Below are positions 1 to 12,179 of a stretch of DNA of 64,000 nucleotides, in pieces. The translations under genes were made by a program, and so were the position numbers. Positions within the stretch are counted from its first letter, which is position 1; each line of letters begins with the position of its first letter. The notes under the pieces are model-generated. The model was not told where the DNA came from. It worked only from the letters and a program-made list of their open reading frames with translations, and searched no databases. Source of the stretch: Castor canadensis (lineage: Eukaryota > Chordata > Mammalia > Rodentia > Castoridae); the NCBI RefSeq assembly GCF_047511655.1, contig NC_133389.1, forward strand, positions 25,612,501-25,676,500, given 5' to 3'.

Positions 1-2967
1 CATAGGCTTAGGATGAAAGCCTGGAAGAAGATTTACCAAGCCAATGGCCCCCCAAAACAGGCAGGAGTAACAATACTTATCTCTGACAAAGTAGACTTCA
101 AACCTACATTGATCAAACGAGATAAAGAAGGACAATCCATACTAATAAAAGGGGAAATAGACCAAAAGGAAATAATAATCATCAACCTGTATGCACCCAA
201 TGTCAACACACCCGATTTCATCAAACATACCCTGAAAGACCTAAAATCATATATAAACGCCAACACAGTGGTTGTGGGAGACTTTAATACCCCATTATCA
301 TCAATACATAGGTCATCCAAACAAAAAATCAATAAAGAAATCCAAGATCTAAAATATGCAATAGATCAAATGGACCTACTTGATGTCTACAGAACATTTC
401 ATCCAACTTCTACACAATATACATTCTTCTCAGCAGCCCATGGAACCTTCTCCAAAATAGATCATATCCTAGGGCACAAAGCAAGTCTCAGCAAATATAA
501 GAAAATAGAAATTATACCGTGCATACTATCTGATCACAATGCAGTAAAAGTAGAACTCAACAACAAAATAAAGACAAAAAACATGCAAACAGCTGGAAAC
601 TAAATAACTCATTACTTAATGAAGAATGGATCATCAATGAAATAAAAGAGGAAATTAAAAAGTTCATTGAAGTCAATGAATATGAAAACACAACCTACTG
701 GAACCTATGGGACACAGCTAAGGCAGTCCTGAGAGGAAAGTTTATAGCCATGAGTGCATATATTAAAAAGAATGAAAGATCCCAAATCAATGACCTAATG
801 ATACATCTCAAACTCCTAGAAAAACAAGAACAAGCAAATCCCAAAACAAATAGGAGAGAAATAATAAAAATAAGAGCTGAAATCAACAAAATAGAAACCA
901 AAAAAACCATACGAAGAATTAATGAAACAAAAAGTTGGTTCTTTGAAAAAAATAAACAAGATCGATAAACCCCTGGCAAACCTGAATAAAATGAGGAGAG
1001 AAAAAACCCAAATTAGTAGAATGAGGAATGCAAAAGGGGAGACAACAACAAACACCATGGAAGTCCAGGAAATCATCAGAGACTACTTTGAGAACCTATA
1101 TTCAAATAAATTTGAAAATCTAAAAGAAATGGACAGATTTCTAGATACATATGATCATCCAAAACTGAACCAACAGGAAATTAATCACCTGAATAGATCT
1201 ATAACACAAAATGAAATTGAAGCAGCAATCAAGAGTCTCCTGAAAAAGAAAAGTCCAGGACCTGATGGATTCTCTGCTGAATTCTATCAGACCTTTAAAG
1301 AAGAACTGACACCAACCCTCCTTAAACTGTTCCACAAAATAGAAAGGGAAGGAAAACTGCCAAACACATTTTATGAAGCCAGTATTACACTTATCCCAAA
1401 ACCAGGCAAAGACACCTCCAAAAAGGAGAACTATAGGCCAATCTCCTTAATGAACAATGACGCAAAAATCCTCAACAAAATAATGGCAAAACGAATTCAA
1501 CAACACATCAAAAAGATTATTCACCACGACCAAGTAGGCTTCATCCCAGGAATGCAGGGGTGGTTCAACATACGAAAATCAATAAATGTAATAAACCACA
1601 TTAACAGAAGCAAAGACAAAAACCACTTGATCATCTCAATAGATGCAGAAAACGCCTTTGATAAGATCCAACACCATTTCATGATAAAGCTCTAAGAAAA
1701 CTAGGAATAGAAGGAAAGTACCTCAACATTATAAAAGCTATATATGACAAACCTACAGCCAGCATTATACTTAACAGAGAAAAACTGAAACCATTCCCTC
1801 TAAAATCAGGAACCAGACAAGGATGCCCACTATCTCCACTCCTATTCAACATAGTACTGGAATTCCTAGCCAGAGCAATTAGGCAAGAAGAAGAAATAAA
1901 AGGAATACAAATAGGTAAAGAAACTGTCAAAATATCCCTATTTGCAGACGATATGATCTTATACCTTAAAGACCCAAAAAACTCTACTCAAAAGCTCCTA
2001 GACATCATCAATAGCTACAGCAAGGTAGCAGGATATAAAATCAACATAGAAAAATCATTAGCATTTCTATACACTAACAATGAGCAAACTGAAAAAGAAT
2101 GTATGAAAATAATTCCATTTACAATAGCCTCAAAAAAAATCAAATACCTAGGTGTAAACCTAACAAAAGATGTGAAAGACTTCTACAAGGAAAACTATAA
2201 ACTTCTGAAGAAAGAGATTGAGGAAGACTATCAAAAGTGGAGATATCTCCCATGCTCATGGATTGGTAGAATCAACATAGTAAAAATGTCGATACTCCCA
2301 AAAGTAATCTACATGTTTCATGCAATTCCCATCAAAATTCCAATGACATTCATTAAAGAGATTGAAAAATCTACTGCAAAATTTATATGGAAACACAAGA
2401 GGCCAAAAAACACATGAAAAAATGCTCACCATCTCTAGCAATAAAGGAAATGGAAATTAAAACCACACTAAGATTCCACCTCACCCGTTAGAATAGCCAT
2501 CATTAGCAACACCACTAACAACAGGTGTTGGCGAGGATGGGGGGGATAAAGGAACCCTCTTACACTGTTGGTGGGAATGTAAACTAGTACAACCACTCTG
2601 GAAAAAAATTTGGAGGCTACTTAAAAAGCTAGACATTGTTCTACCATATGATCCAGCAATACCACTCTTGGGGATATACCCAAAAGACTGTGACACACGT
2701 TACTCCAGAGGCACCTGCACACCCATGTTTATTGCGGCACTATTCACAGTAGCCAAGTTATGGAAACAGCCAAGATGCCCCACCACTGACGAATGGATTA
2801 AGAAAATGTGGTATCTATACACAATGGAATTTTATGCAGCCATGAAGAAGAATGAAATGTTATCATTTGCTGGTAAATGGATGGAATTGGAGAACATCAT
2901 TCTGAGTGAGGTTAGCCTTGCCCAAAAGACCAAAAACCATATGTTCTCCCTCATATGTGGACATTAG
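1..2967 (+). pseudogene. L1 ORF2 remnant (endonuclease, reverse transcriptase)
   Basis: Broken ORF2 of copy 1. The endonuclease part (13-603) keeps GDFNTP and SDHNAVK catalytic motifs. It then shifts frame near 594, again near 945 in an A-run, and again near 1688. The reverse transcriptase part (922-1695, 1953-2417) keeps the FADD active-site motif at about 1941-1954. After the deletion at 2400 the C-terminal part is read in shifted frames up to 2967, and the second Cys of the zinc-knuckle-like CX3CX7HX4C motif is Trp (codon at 2537). It cannot make a functional protein. Confidence 0.93.
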
Positions 2968-3470
2968 ATCAAGGGCAAACACAACAAGGGGATTGGACTT
3001 TGATCACATGATAAACTGAGAGCACACAAGGGAGGTATGAGGATAGGTAAGACACCCAAAAAACAAGATAGCATTTGTTGCCCTCAATGCAGAGAAATTA
3101 ATGCAGATACTTTAAAGTGACAGAGTCCAATAGGAGAAGGGGATCAGGAACTAGAGAAAAGGTCAGTTCGAGAAAAATTAATTTAGAAAGTAACACTTAT
3201 GTACAGGAAAGCAATAAGAGGAATCTCACACTACAGCTATCCTTATCTCAAACAGCAAAAACCCTTGTTCCTTCCTATTATGGCTTATACTCTCTCTACA
3301 ACAAAATTAGAAATAAGGGCAAAATAGTTTCTGCTGGGTATCGAGGGGGTGGGGGGAAAAGGGAGGGGGCGGAGTGGGTGGTAAGGGAGGGGGTGGGGGC
3401 AGGGGTGAGAAATGACCCAAGCCTTGTATGCACATATGAATAATAAAATAAAATTAAAAAAAAAAGAAAA
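1..3470 (+). mobile_element. L1 LINE copy 1, 5' end outside window, internally deleted
   Basis: Plus-strand L1 from within the ORF2 endonuclease through reverse transcriptase, C-terminal domain, 3' UTR and an A-rich tail (3443-3470). About 0.7 kb of ORF2 is missing at position 2400, judged by alignment with copy 4 (2401 corresponds to 45094). The 3' UTR has a G-rich purine tract (3345-3412) and ends TATGCACATATGAATAATAAA. The same 3' end recurs at 6.1-6.45, 7.07-8.11 (reverse) and 45.7-46.15 kb, defining one family. Confidence 0.95.
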
Positions 3471-3499
3471 TGCTTTTCTGAGAGTATATTTAAGATAAG

Positions 3500-4200
3500 G
3501 CCTGAATAACATAGGACATTGCCCTGAGAAGATCAGAGGAACAAGGTGTTCCCAGCTGAGGATCTATCATGAGCATGATATAGTCCAGAAATAACAGGAG
3601 GTCAAGCAGAAGATGAACCAGGAAAAGAGAGACAGGCAACAAGGCAGGAGGAAAATCAAGAGAGGAAAGTGTTTCTACAAAGAGGAGTGATCAACTATGT
3701 CAAATGCCTTTGAGAAATGTCATAAGATAGGGACAATCAAGTGGCCATTAAATTTGACAGAGCATAGGTTATTGCTGCTGTAACACTGCAGCTTCAGAAG
3801 AATAGAGGGGTAAAGACCAACTGGAGTGGTCTGTGGAAAAAGTGGGATGGAGTGGAAATGGAAATAGCAATGTAGTCGACTTTTGAAAAGGTTTTCTTCA
3901 AAAGGAGTTGAACAAAACTGCAGGAGCTGGAGGTGAAAATCAAGGTCCATGTATGTTGGTAGAAATGACTCAGTACAGAGAAATAACTGAGAGATGGACT
4001 GTTCCAGGGTGAGTGTCTAAAAGAGAGGCATAGGTTCCATAGCATGCACCAGGGACTACCTTTGCTAGAAACAGGGTGTACATTTGTCATGCTGGAAGGG
4101 TGATAAAAAGAGTGCACAGAGGGTGATTTGCTTCTTATGGAGGTTGGCTGTTTGAAGAGATCTGAAAATTGTGACACAGTCTCATTTTGGAAAGTGGGAA
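3500..4200 (+). repeat. Ancient L2-like interspersed repeat (weak)
   Basis: Phrases such as GAGTGATCAACTATGTCAAATGCC and the following text recall an old mammalian repeat usually classed with L2. Strongly diverged; no gene seen. 4200-4650 shows nothing I recognise. Confidence 0.35.
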
Positions 4201-5362
4201 ATGAGCATATATTAAAGGACAATAGTAACCACGCTGTATTGAATACTCAGGATTTGTGGTCCTAAGTAACTTGGAATCAGTCAGAAATTCATGCTTTTCT
4301 CCAAAGCTTGAACAAGCTGCCCATATGGAATAAGAGACAGTAGCATAATCAGAGGCTTATACTAGAGTGAAGGAAAAGAACAAGAGAGTTAATTTTTTTT
4401 TGAAACATGCAGTTATAATGTGTAATATTCAGTAGAAAAAAATTAGAGATTTTGAATAAGAATAAAGATTTAGAGAGAAAGATGGGCTTAGGTTGAAAAA
4501 TCAGATATAGAAAATTGGGGACCAGTACAGTTACCAATGATAACAAAGTCAAGATATACCTAATGGGAGTGGTTGACATTATATGATAGGGGAAAGGATA
4601 TTGAAGAGAAGGGGGTCAAAGAATTATGAGGCCAGGATGTTGAATGAGGTTTGTCGTCCATTTTTAATTTTTGTATGAGGTATATGACTTGGGTCAAGGC
4701 TCTTGTCTTTGTGTGTCCAGTTTCTCCCTCACCATTTGGTGAAAAGCTAGCTTTCCTCCACTGAAATGCTTTTGCACCTTTGTCAAAAGTCTGTTGTGAT
4801 ACTTGTTCTCTGATCTTTTGACCTATGTTTATCCCTCTGCAAAAACCAAGTCTTGATTACTGTAGCTATATAACACCTTGAAATCAAGTAGACTGATTCA
4901 TCTCACTTTATTCTTCTTTTTCAAGATTGCCTTAGCTATTCTGGTTTGTCTTTATATATATTTATTATAATTTTATCTATGTATTCAAAATTGCCAAGAT
5001 TTTGATAGGACTTTCATTAGCCTGTCAATTTTAATAAAATTTAGGGAGAACTGATATCTTTACTATGTTAAGTGCTTCAGTCCATGAATATGGTATGTTT
5101 CTCCACTTACTTAGATCTTCAATTTATCAGCATTGTATAATTTCAGCATATAAATCCTATAGGTATTTTGTTAGATTTATACCTAAGTACCCTTAAGTAA
5201 TTATAAATGGTACTGTATTTTTAGTTCATGTCCACATGTTCATTGTGAATAACAAAGCTACAATTGACTTTTGTATGTAAAGTCAATTAGATTTGTGTCC
5301 TGTGGCTTTGCTGGACACACTTACTAGTTCCAGGAGTCTTTAAAAAAACAAATACATTGCTT

Positions 5363-5556
5363 GCTGGGTGCTGGTAGCTCATGCCTGTAATCCTAGCTAC
5401 TCAGGAGGCAGAGCTCAGGGGGATGGTGGTTCAAAGCCAGCCCAGGCAAATAGTTCACGAGACCCTATCTTAAAAAAAACCATCACAAAAAAAGGGGTGG
5501 TGAAGTGGCTCAACGTGTAGGCCCTGAGTTCTAACACCAGTACCACAAAAAAAAAA
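5363..5556 (+). repeat. B1-dID type dimeric SINE
   Basis: 7SL-like left part (GCTCATGCCTGTAATCCTAG) joined to an ID-like right part (CCCTGAGTTCTAACACCAG) and an A tail; inserted in the old L1. Confidence 0.85.
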
Positions 5557-6063
5557 TTTTTGGTTAAGCTTTTCTATACAGATAATAGTGTCATCTGCAA
5601 ATAGGGACCATTCTGTTTCTTCCTTTCCAATCTGCATGCTTTTATTATTTCCTTTTCTTGCCTTGTTACACTGGTTAAAACTTTCAGCACTACAACTACA
5701 AGCATTACAACTTTGAGAAAGGTGAAGACGAACTTCCTTGACTTGTTTGTATCTTGAGCAGAAAGCATCCAGATCTGCACAATTAAGTATAATGTTACTT
5801 GGAGATTTAATAGGTTCTTTTCATCCAGGAAGCTCTCTATTCCTATTTTCTTTTAACCATGAAAGTGTTGAATTTTGTTGCACATCTTTCCTGCAATATG
5901 ATGGTGATTTTTTTCTCCTTTAGCCCAATATTGTCATGGGTAGATTGATTTGACTTTCAAATGTTGAATCAGTCTGCTGTTCCTGGAGTAAACCCCACAT
6001 GGTCATGATGTGTCTTTATTTTTTCTAAAGCAGTGACCTTAACTTAAAAATATTTTCAAGTAC

Positions 6064-6452
6064 AACTAGCTAGCATTTGTTGCCCTTAATGCAGAGAAAC
6101 TAAAGCAGATACCTTAAAGCAACTGAGGCCAATAGGAAAAGGGGACCAGGAACTAGAGAAAAGGTTAGATTAAAAAGAATTAACCTAGAAGGTAACACCC
6201 ACGCACAGGAAATCAATGTGAGTCAATGCCCTGTATAGCTATCCTTATCTCAACTAGCAAAAACCCTTGTTCCTTCCTATTATTGCCTATACTCTCTCTA
6301 CAACAAAATTAGAGATAAGGGCAAAATAGTTTCTGCTGGGTATTGAGTGGGGGAGCGGGAGGGGGTGGAGTGGGTGGTAAGGGGGGGGGGCAGGGGGGAG
6401 AAATAAACCAAGCCTTGTATGCACATATGAATAATAAAAGAAAAATGAAAAA
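6064..6452 (+). mobile_element. L1 copy 2: 3' UTR fragment with target-site duplication
   Basis: 389-bp 3' end of the copy-1 family, from AACTAGCTAGCATTTGTTGCC through the G-rich tract (6347-6400) to the A tail. Flanked by AAAAATATTTTCAAGTAC at 6046-6063 and 6453-6470, an exact 18-bp duplication. Inserted into the old antisense L1, so it is younger. Confidence 0.93.
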
Positions 6453-7071
6453 AAAAATATTTTCAAGTACTTTTCCATGTATATTCATGAGGGATAGTAG
6501 TCTCCAGTTTTCTCTTTTATATTATATTGTTCAATGTTTTTTATCAGAGTAATACTGGTTTCATTAAAAAAATTTTGAAGCATTCCCTTCTATTTTCTGG
6601 CAGACTGTAGAACTGGTATTGCTTCTTTGGCTAGAATTCTCCAGTGAAACCATCTGGGCTTATAGAGTTTGGGGAGATTTACAAATTACGAGTTTAATTT
6701 CCTTAATAGTTAAAGGCCTATCCAAAAAAACTCTATTTCGTATTGGGTGAGTTATGGTAATTTATTTCAAGAAATTGGTCTATTTCATCTTGGCTGTGTG
6801 TGTAGTTATTTGCAGTATTTGTTATGATGCTTGTGTTGTTTGCAGTCTGTACCGATATTTCATTCTCAAAGTTAGTAATTTGTGTCCTCTCTTTTCCTTT
6901 GTCAGTTTTGCTAGATGTTTCTCAGTTGGTTTTCTCTAGTTTTTGTTTCAATTTGATCCATTTCTGCTATCTTTACTTCTTCCTGTTTGCATTGGTTTAT
7001 TTTACTATTCTCTTTCTAGGTGCTGGAAATGGGAGCTTAAAGTACTGATTTAAGATTGTTCATATATTCTA

Positions 7072-8110
7072 AGTTTTTTTTCTTTTTTCTTTTATTCATA
7101 TGTGCATACAATGTTTGGGCCATTTCTCCCTCCTTCCCCCCGCCCACTCCCTTACTCCCCCTCCCTTACCCACACTACCCCTCGCTATCAGGCAGAAACT
7201 ATTTTGCCCTTATCTCTAGTTTTGTTGAAGAGAGAGTATAAGCAGTAATAGGAAGGACCAAGGGTTTTTGCTAGTTGAGATAAGGATAGCTATACAGGGA
7301 GTTGACTAGCATTGGTTTCCTGTACATGTATGTTACCTTCTAAATAAATTCTTCTCGAACTAACCTTTTCTCTAGTTCCTGGTCCCCTTCTCCTATTGGC
7401 CTCTGTCACTTTAAAGTATCTGCATTAGTTTTCTGCATTGAGGGCAACAAATGCTATCTAGTTTTTTGGGTGTCTTACCTATCCTCATACCTCCCTTGTG
7501 TGCTCTCGCTATATCATGTGATCAAAGTCCAATCCCCTTGTTGTGTTTGCCCTTGATCTAATGTCCACATATGAGGGAGAACATACGATTTTTGGTCTTT
7601 TGGGCCAGGCTAACCTCACTCAGAATGATGTTCTCCAATTCCATCCATTTACCAGCGAATGATAACATTTCATTCTTCTTCATGGTTGCATAAAATTCCA
7701 TTGTGTATAGATACAACATTTTCTTAATCCATTCGTCAGTGGTGGGGCATCTTGGCTGTTTCCATAACTTGGCTATTGTGAATAGTGCCGCAATAAACAT
7801 GGGTGTGCAGGTGCCTCTGGAGTAACCTGTGTCACAGTATTTTGGTCATATCCCCAAGAGTGGTATTGCTGGATCAAATGGTAGATCAATGTTTAGCTTT
7901 TTAAGTAGCCTCCAAATTTTTTTCCAGAGTGGTTGTACTAGTTTACATTCCCACCAACAGTGTAAGAGGGTTCCTTTATCCCCCGCATCCTCGCCAACAC
8001 CTGTTGTTAGTGGTGTTGCTAATGATGTCTGTTCTAACAGGGGTAAGGTGGAATCTTAGTGTGGTTTTAATTTGCATTTCCTTTAGGGCTAGAGATGGTG
8101 AGCATTATAT
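7072..8110 (-). mobile_element. L1 copy 3: ORF2 C-terminus and 3' UTR, antisense
   Basis: Reverse complement of the copy-1 family: T-rich tail at 7072-7095, C-rich complement of the purine tract at 7130-7182, then ORF2 C-terminal coding (7558-8110) with frames for MFIAALFTIAKLWKQPRCPT. 5' truncated at the segment encoding [11 protein letters not shown]. It splits the old L1. A clear target-site duplication is not seen. Confidence 0.92.
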
Positions 8111-8870
8111 GACAAGTTTTACATTTGGCGAAGTTTCTTTCAGTGCTGCAGTTAGACGCTTCCCACAAATGTTGGTATGTTTTATTTCCATTTTCATTCA
8201 GCTCAGAGTTTTGTTTTTTAAATTTCCCTTGACTTCTTTGTCCTGTGGATTATTTAGAAGTGTGTTGGTGGTGTTTGGACATTTTCCTATCTTTTTGTTG
8301 TTCCTAATTTGGCTATAATGTGGTCATAGAACACTTTGCATGTTTTAAATGTATCCAGTTCTATGATCTATCATATCTATTGTATTAGCATTTGAAAGGT
8401 ATATGTATTTCAAAATATACTTGGACACATAGTAATCAGATGTATTCACAGGGTACAGTGTGACATTTCTGTACATGTATACAATGTGTAACGATCAGAT
8501 CAGGGTACTTGGCATTTCTATCATCTCAGCCTCTTATTTTTCTGTTGGGAACATCCAAAATTCTCTCTAGTAGCTATTTTGAAATACTGAATTAATTTTT
8601 GTCAAGCATAGTTATCCCACTATACTGTAGAACACAAGTTATTCCTTCTATCCAGCTACACCCTATACCTGTTAACACATACATTTTGTTCTTATTGAAT
8701 GGCTTATCCTGTAAATGTCAACTAGATCTCACCAGCTGATCTGAGTTTTTCTATGTCCTTTGTTTAGATATTCTGTTGACTTTCTGTTGAAAGAGGGGTC
8801 TTTTAGTCTCCAGTTAATTGGACATGCTTTTTTAGGATCATTGTGTCTCCTTGATGGTTTTTTGATTTTG

Positions 8871-8926
8871 TTTTTTGAGATGGGGTCCTGCTATGTTGCC
8901 CAGGCTGTTCTCAAACTCTTCAGCTG
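8871..8926 (-). repeat. B1-like SINE fragment, antisense
   Basis: TTTTTTGAGATGGGGTCCTG and TGTTGCCCAGGCTG are the reverse of a 7SL-type SINE right end. Confidence 0.6.
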
Positions 8927-9055
8927 TAAATTTGCACCACAACAGCAAGCTAAAACAACCCTCTTATCATTATGTAATTTTGCTGTCTCTATTTTTCTTT
9001 GCCTTGGAATCTACTTTACTAATATTTATATAACCTACTCCTGCTTCCTCCCTCC

Positions 9056-9138
9056 TGCTGCTGGGAACTAAACCCAGGGCTCAGGCATGCCAGGAAAACA
9101 AAACACTCTACCACTGAGCTGAGCTACATAAGCCCCCT
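9056..9138 (-). repeat. ID-like SINE, antisense
   Basis: Contains the reverse ID signature: GGGAACTAAACCCAGGGCTC followed by CACTCTACCACTGAGCTGAG (RNA pol III box regions). Confidence 0.75.
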
Positions 9139-9535
9139 GCCTTAGTATTTACCCAATATATACTTCCCCATACTTTTTCTATGTTGTCATTTGGAGTTTC
9201 TTATAGATAGCATATAGTTGGGCATGATTCCTAATCCATCCTGCCAATGTCCATCTTTTAATTACATATTTAGACCATTTACATTTAATGTAATTATATG
9301 TTTACATAGAAATCATTTTTTCCTCGTTCTGATTTTTGTATTTTTTTTCCTGCTTTATTCTGAGTTAGTTGAATTTTTTAGAATTCCATTTGATTTATAT
9401 AGAAAGTTTTTGAGTATATCTCTTTGTATAGCTTTCCAATAGTTGTACTAGGCACTACTCTACATACATACAACTTATCAATCTACTTTTATTTTACCTC
9501 TTTGATTGAACTGTAGAAAATTTACACTCCTATAT

Positions 9536-9625
9536 TGGGGTGGTATGGCTCAAGTGGTAGAGTGCCTGAAGCGCAAATGCCCTGAGTTCAAATTCCAGCA
9601 CCACACACACACACACACACACACA
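9536..9625 (+). repeat. ID-like SINE with CA-repeat tail
   Basis: GGTATGGCTCAAGTGGTAGAG and CCCTGAGTTCAAATTCCAGC mark the tRNA-derived SINE; its tail has become a (CA)n run at 9602-9625. Confidence 0.85.
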
Positions 9626-9930
9626 AACTCTTTTATGTCTACTCATTCTCCCCTATTTATAATTGTTTTAAACATTTCCTCTATATCCATTTAGAATCAT
9701 CTTAGGCAGACTTAAAATTTTTGCTTCAACTACCAAACATAATTTAGAAAACTCAAGATAAGAAGGAAGATCTGTTCATTCATATTTTCGTTTACTCGCT
9801 TTTTTTTCTTTCTTCCCAATGTTCCACCTTCTTTATTTCCTTTCTGTTTGGAGAACTTCCTTTAGCCATTCATTTAGGGTAGGTTGCCTGGCAACAAATT
9901 GCCTGGTCTCCCTAAACCCATCCTGCCCAT

Positions 9931-10949
9931 GTTTCTGAGAAAGGTAGTGGTGCACCAGAACTACATTAACATACAGGGCTGTATTGCACCTCAACAATAG
10001 GGCCAGAACTAAGGGAACTATCCTTAGAACATAAAGGGCTGACAGGGAAGGGCACCACATTTCAGTGAGGAAATGGGGTGGAAAAGGTCTGAAGGAGGAT
10101 TGGGAATCTTCCAACTTTTGAAGCTGCCAGTTGTAGAAGCTGTGATGATGGAGGAGATGGAATAAAGAAAAAAAAAAAATCAAGGGTCAAGAGCAAAGGA
10201 CAGCTAGGCATGGTGGTGCAAGCATGTAACCCCAATACTTAGGAGGCTGAGGCAGAAGGATAATGAATTTGTGGCCAGACAGGTCTACATAGTAAGACCC
10301 TGTCTCAAAAAAAAAAAAAAATTAAAAAGGGGCAAACAGAAACGAATAATCATAATTTCTTTCTTCTGAAGTATCCACAAAGGAATGTTTTTCTTTCTCA
10401 GCCCAACTGAATGCCAATCTACTGTCCTATTCAAGTTCTAGTCTAAAACACTATAAATTTTAGGTTCTGAAATAGGTGAGAACAAGTCTCTCAGCCTGAC
10501 AAACATCTCTGAAACTCAGGTCAGCAAAATCAGAAAGAAAATATTGACGTGGTCATGCTATTCACAAGCCACTGCCATAGAACCACTTACCTAGTACACA
10601 CTCTTCTCAGTGACTGGGAGGAAAACAGCTTTCCTTAATCCTTAAATGGGCGAAGGCAGGGTCTCCATTTCTGTCTCTCCTTTACACATTCTGATTCTTG
10701 TACTCCCCCAGCATCCACATCTTCTTCTAGTCACTGTCACAGTACCCCCTCCCCCTCTTCGAGAGAAATCAAAAAAGAACCAAGACTGTTATTCCAGAGG
10801 TCATATTTGGAATGCCGTTATTTCCATTTCAATGGCCAAAAAGAAATGAAGGAAAATGTTGACCTCAAGTTTGAGAATTCTTTAGGTGTTAGGAACGCAT
10901 TCCCGATCCAACAAATTCACAAGCTTAAGAAAAAGAATAAGCACATGAT
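9931..10949. other. Flank downstream of SMAD4, no gene seen
   Basis: Apart from the B1 SINE at 10203-10320, this 1-kb stretch shows no coding exon, RNA gene or known repeat. A 116-codon minus-strand frame at 9833-10183 overlaps L1-derived sequence and has no recognisable domain. Confidence 0.5.
10203..10320 (+). repeat. B1-like SINE
   Basis: GCTAGGCATGGTGGTGCAAG, AGGAGGCTGAGGCAGAAGG and an A15 tail; the nearest SINE past the 3' end of SMAD4. Confidence 0.85.
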
Positions 10950-10965
10950 TTAGTTGGCTTTCTCT

Positions 10966-10971
10966 TTTAAT
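10966..10971 (-). terminator. Candidate distal polyadenylation signal ATTAAA
   Basis: Minus-strand ATTAAA in the context TTTTTGATTAAAAGAGAAAG, the last good hexamer before the repeat-rich flank. Placement gives a 3' UTR of the expected length. Inference only. Confidence 0.35.
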
Positions 10972-11969
10972 CAAAAACATAACTTTGTTACAGAGTTCTC
11001 AAGAAAGGTTCAACTATATTTTTAGCCACAAACTTCAACCAGGCAAAAGTATACAGAAAGCCACAAAGGAAGAAACTGGATCTTCAACTGACCAGTTTTC
11101 CCAAAAGCAGAAGCTAAGAGTGGCTCTTCTCTGAGTTTTGGCATAGCTGCATTCCTCAGAAATCAGAGGCAGAGACAGAATTGGGAAATACCATCACCAA
11201 ATCCGTTCCCAGCCCCTCAAATACTTCTTCCAAACTGGGCTCTTTAGCCAACCAGATTTTCATCATCCATAAGCATTCATACTTTTCCCCTTAATCACAA
11301 GTCCAATGCATTGAACAGAACCCCATATTTGGAGGAAGTTTGCCAAATCCGTATTTAGCCTTTTAACCAATCCAAGCCCATGAATCCTTCTATCAATGAC
11401 AGGCAACCTTTGCAAGAGCAGTAAGTTTTATCCCTTCCTCTCCAACTATCGCAGAGCTGGGACTCAACCAGGACTCCCCAACCTCCTACCCTTAACACCC
11501 AAGGAAAGTTCCCCAGGTCCCTGAAAAAGCCAAGTTCATTAATTATATAACCCAAGGGTAGGCTGGAAGAGAACTGTGAAAGGAATGATCCAGCCAAAAG
11601 TTGTCTAGTCAAAATGGACTTTAAAAGAGAGAAAGAAAGTGAATTTCACTGGTACTGTTTCCTGGAGTCATATAAACCATTTTAATTGATGCAATTCAGA
11701 GGAATTTCCCTGTTTTGAGCATAGAAGAATTAAGAAACCTAAGACCCAAAGTAATAGCCTCTAATACTACTGGGTATTAACAACAAATTTTCTATCTATT
11801 TTAATTCAAAGAAACTGCCAGCACTTAGGAGGATGGCAATACACACATATCAACTTGAGAGCTAGAATGCCATGACTAAGAAAAAGCCTTTATAAACTTT
11901 GAACAGAGATGGAGAAATAAAATGAAGGCTTTTCTCCCCCCAGGATTCTTATTTTTGTTTCATAAAGTA

Positions 11970-11975
11970 TTTATT
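11970..11975 (-). terminator. Candidate polyadenylation signal AATAAA
   Basis: Canonical minus-strand AATAAA (CTGCAATAAATACTTTATG) about 5.1 kb after the stop. An alternative end for the long 3' UTR. Confidence 0.3.
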
Positions 11976-12179
11976 GCAGCCCCTAGGGTGGTGCTAGGCC
12001 TTTGGTTAAAATTAAGTCTTAAGGACATAGTATGTAACTTCTTGTTCACAGGAGAACAGTATTAAAATACCAAGCCTAGTCCCATTTGAGTAACATGGAA
12101 ATAAGTAAAAAGCCCCCTCAAACAGCAGAGCAAGGGTAAGGAAGAAATCCAAAACTGCTGCAAGGTAGGCAAGGTCACT

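Larger units (their letters stand above)
4650..9930 (-). mobile_element. Old L1 (L1M type), antisense, fragmented by later insertions
   Basis: Reading along the plus strand, the text follows the reverse complement of L1 ORF2 in order: the RT end at 4.8-5.35 kb, RT core at 5.56-6.06 kb, further RT at 6.47-7.07 kb, then 8.11-8.86 kb and upstream ORF2 at 9.18-9.48 kb, with ORF1/5' type sequence at 9.66-9.93 kb. It is highly diverged and stop-filled. Gaps are filled by a SINE, two younger L1 3' fragments and ID/B1 pieces. Confidence 0.8.

Noticed and set aside
3794..4222. 142-codon minus-strand frame
   Set aside because: Lies in old repeat-like sequence, composition is Ser/Phe/His-rich without motif, and no other support exists.
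7929..8318. 129-codon plus-strand frame
   Set aside because: It crosses the junction of L1 copy 3 (antisense) and the old L1, so it is a chance frame.
9536..9600. Possible tRNA gene from box A/box B-like motifs in ID-type copies
   Set aside because: No cloverleaf with a proper acceptor stem; these are tRNA-derived SINEs with A-rich tails.
9833..10183. 116-codon minus-strand frame as a possible small gene
   Set aside because: Its 3' part overlaps L1-derived text, no domain is seen, and no splice or promoter context supports it.
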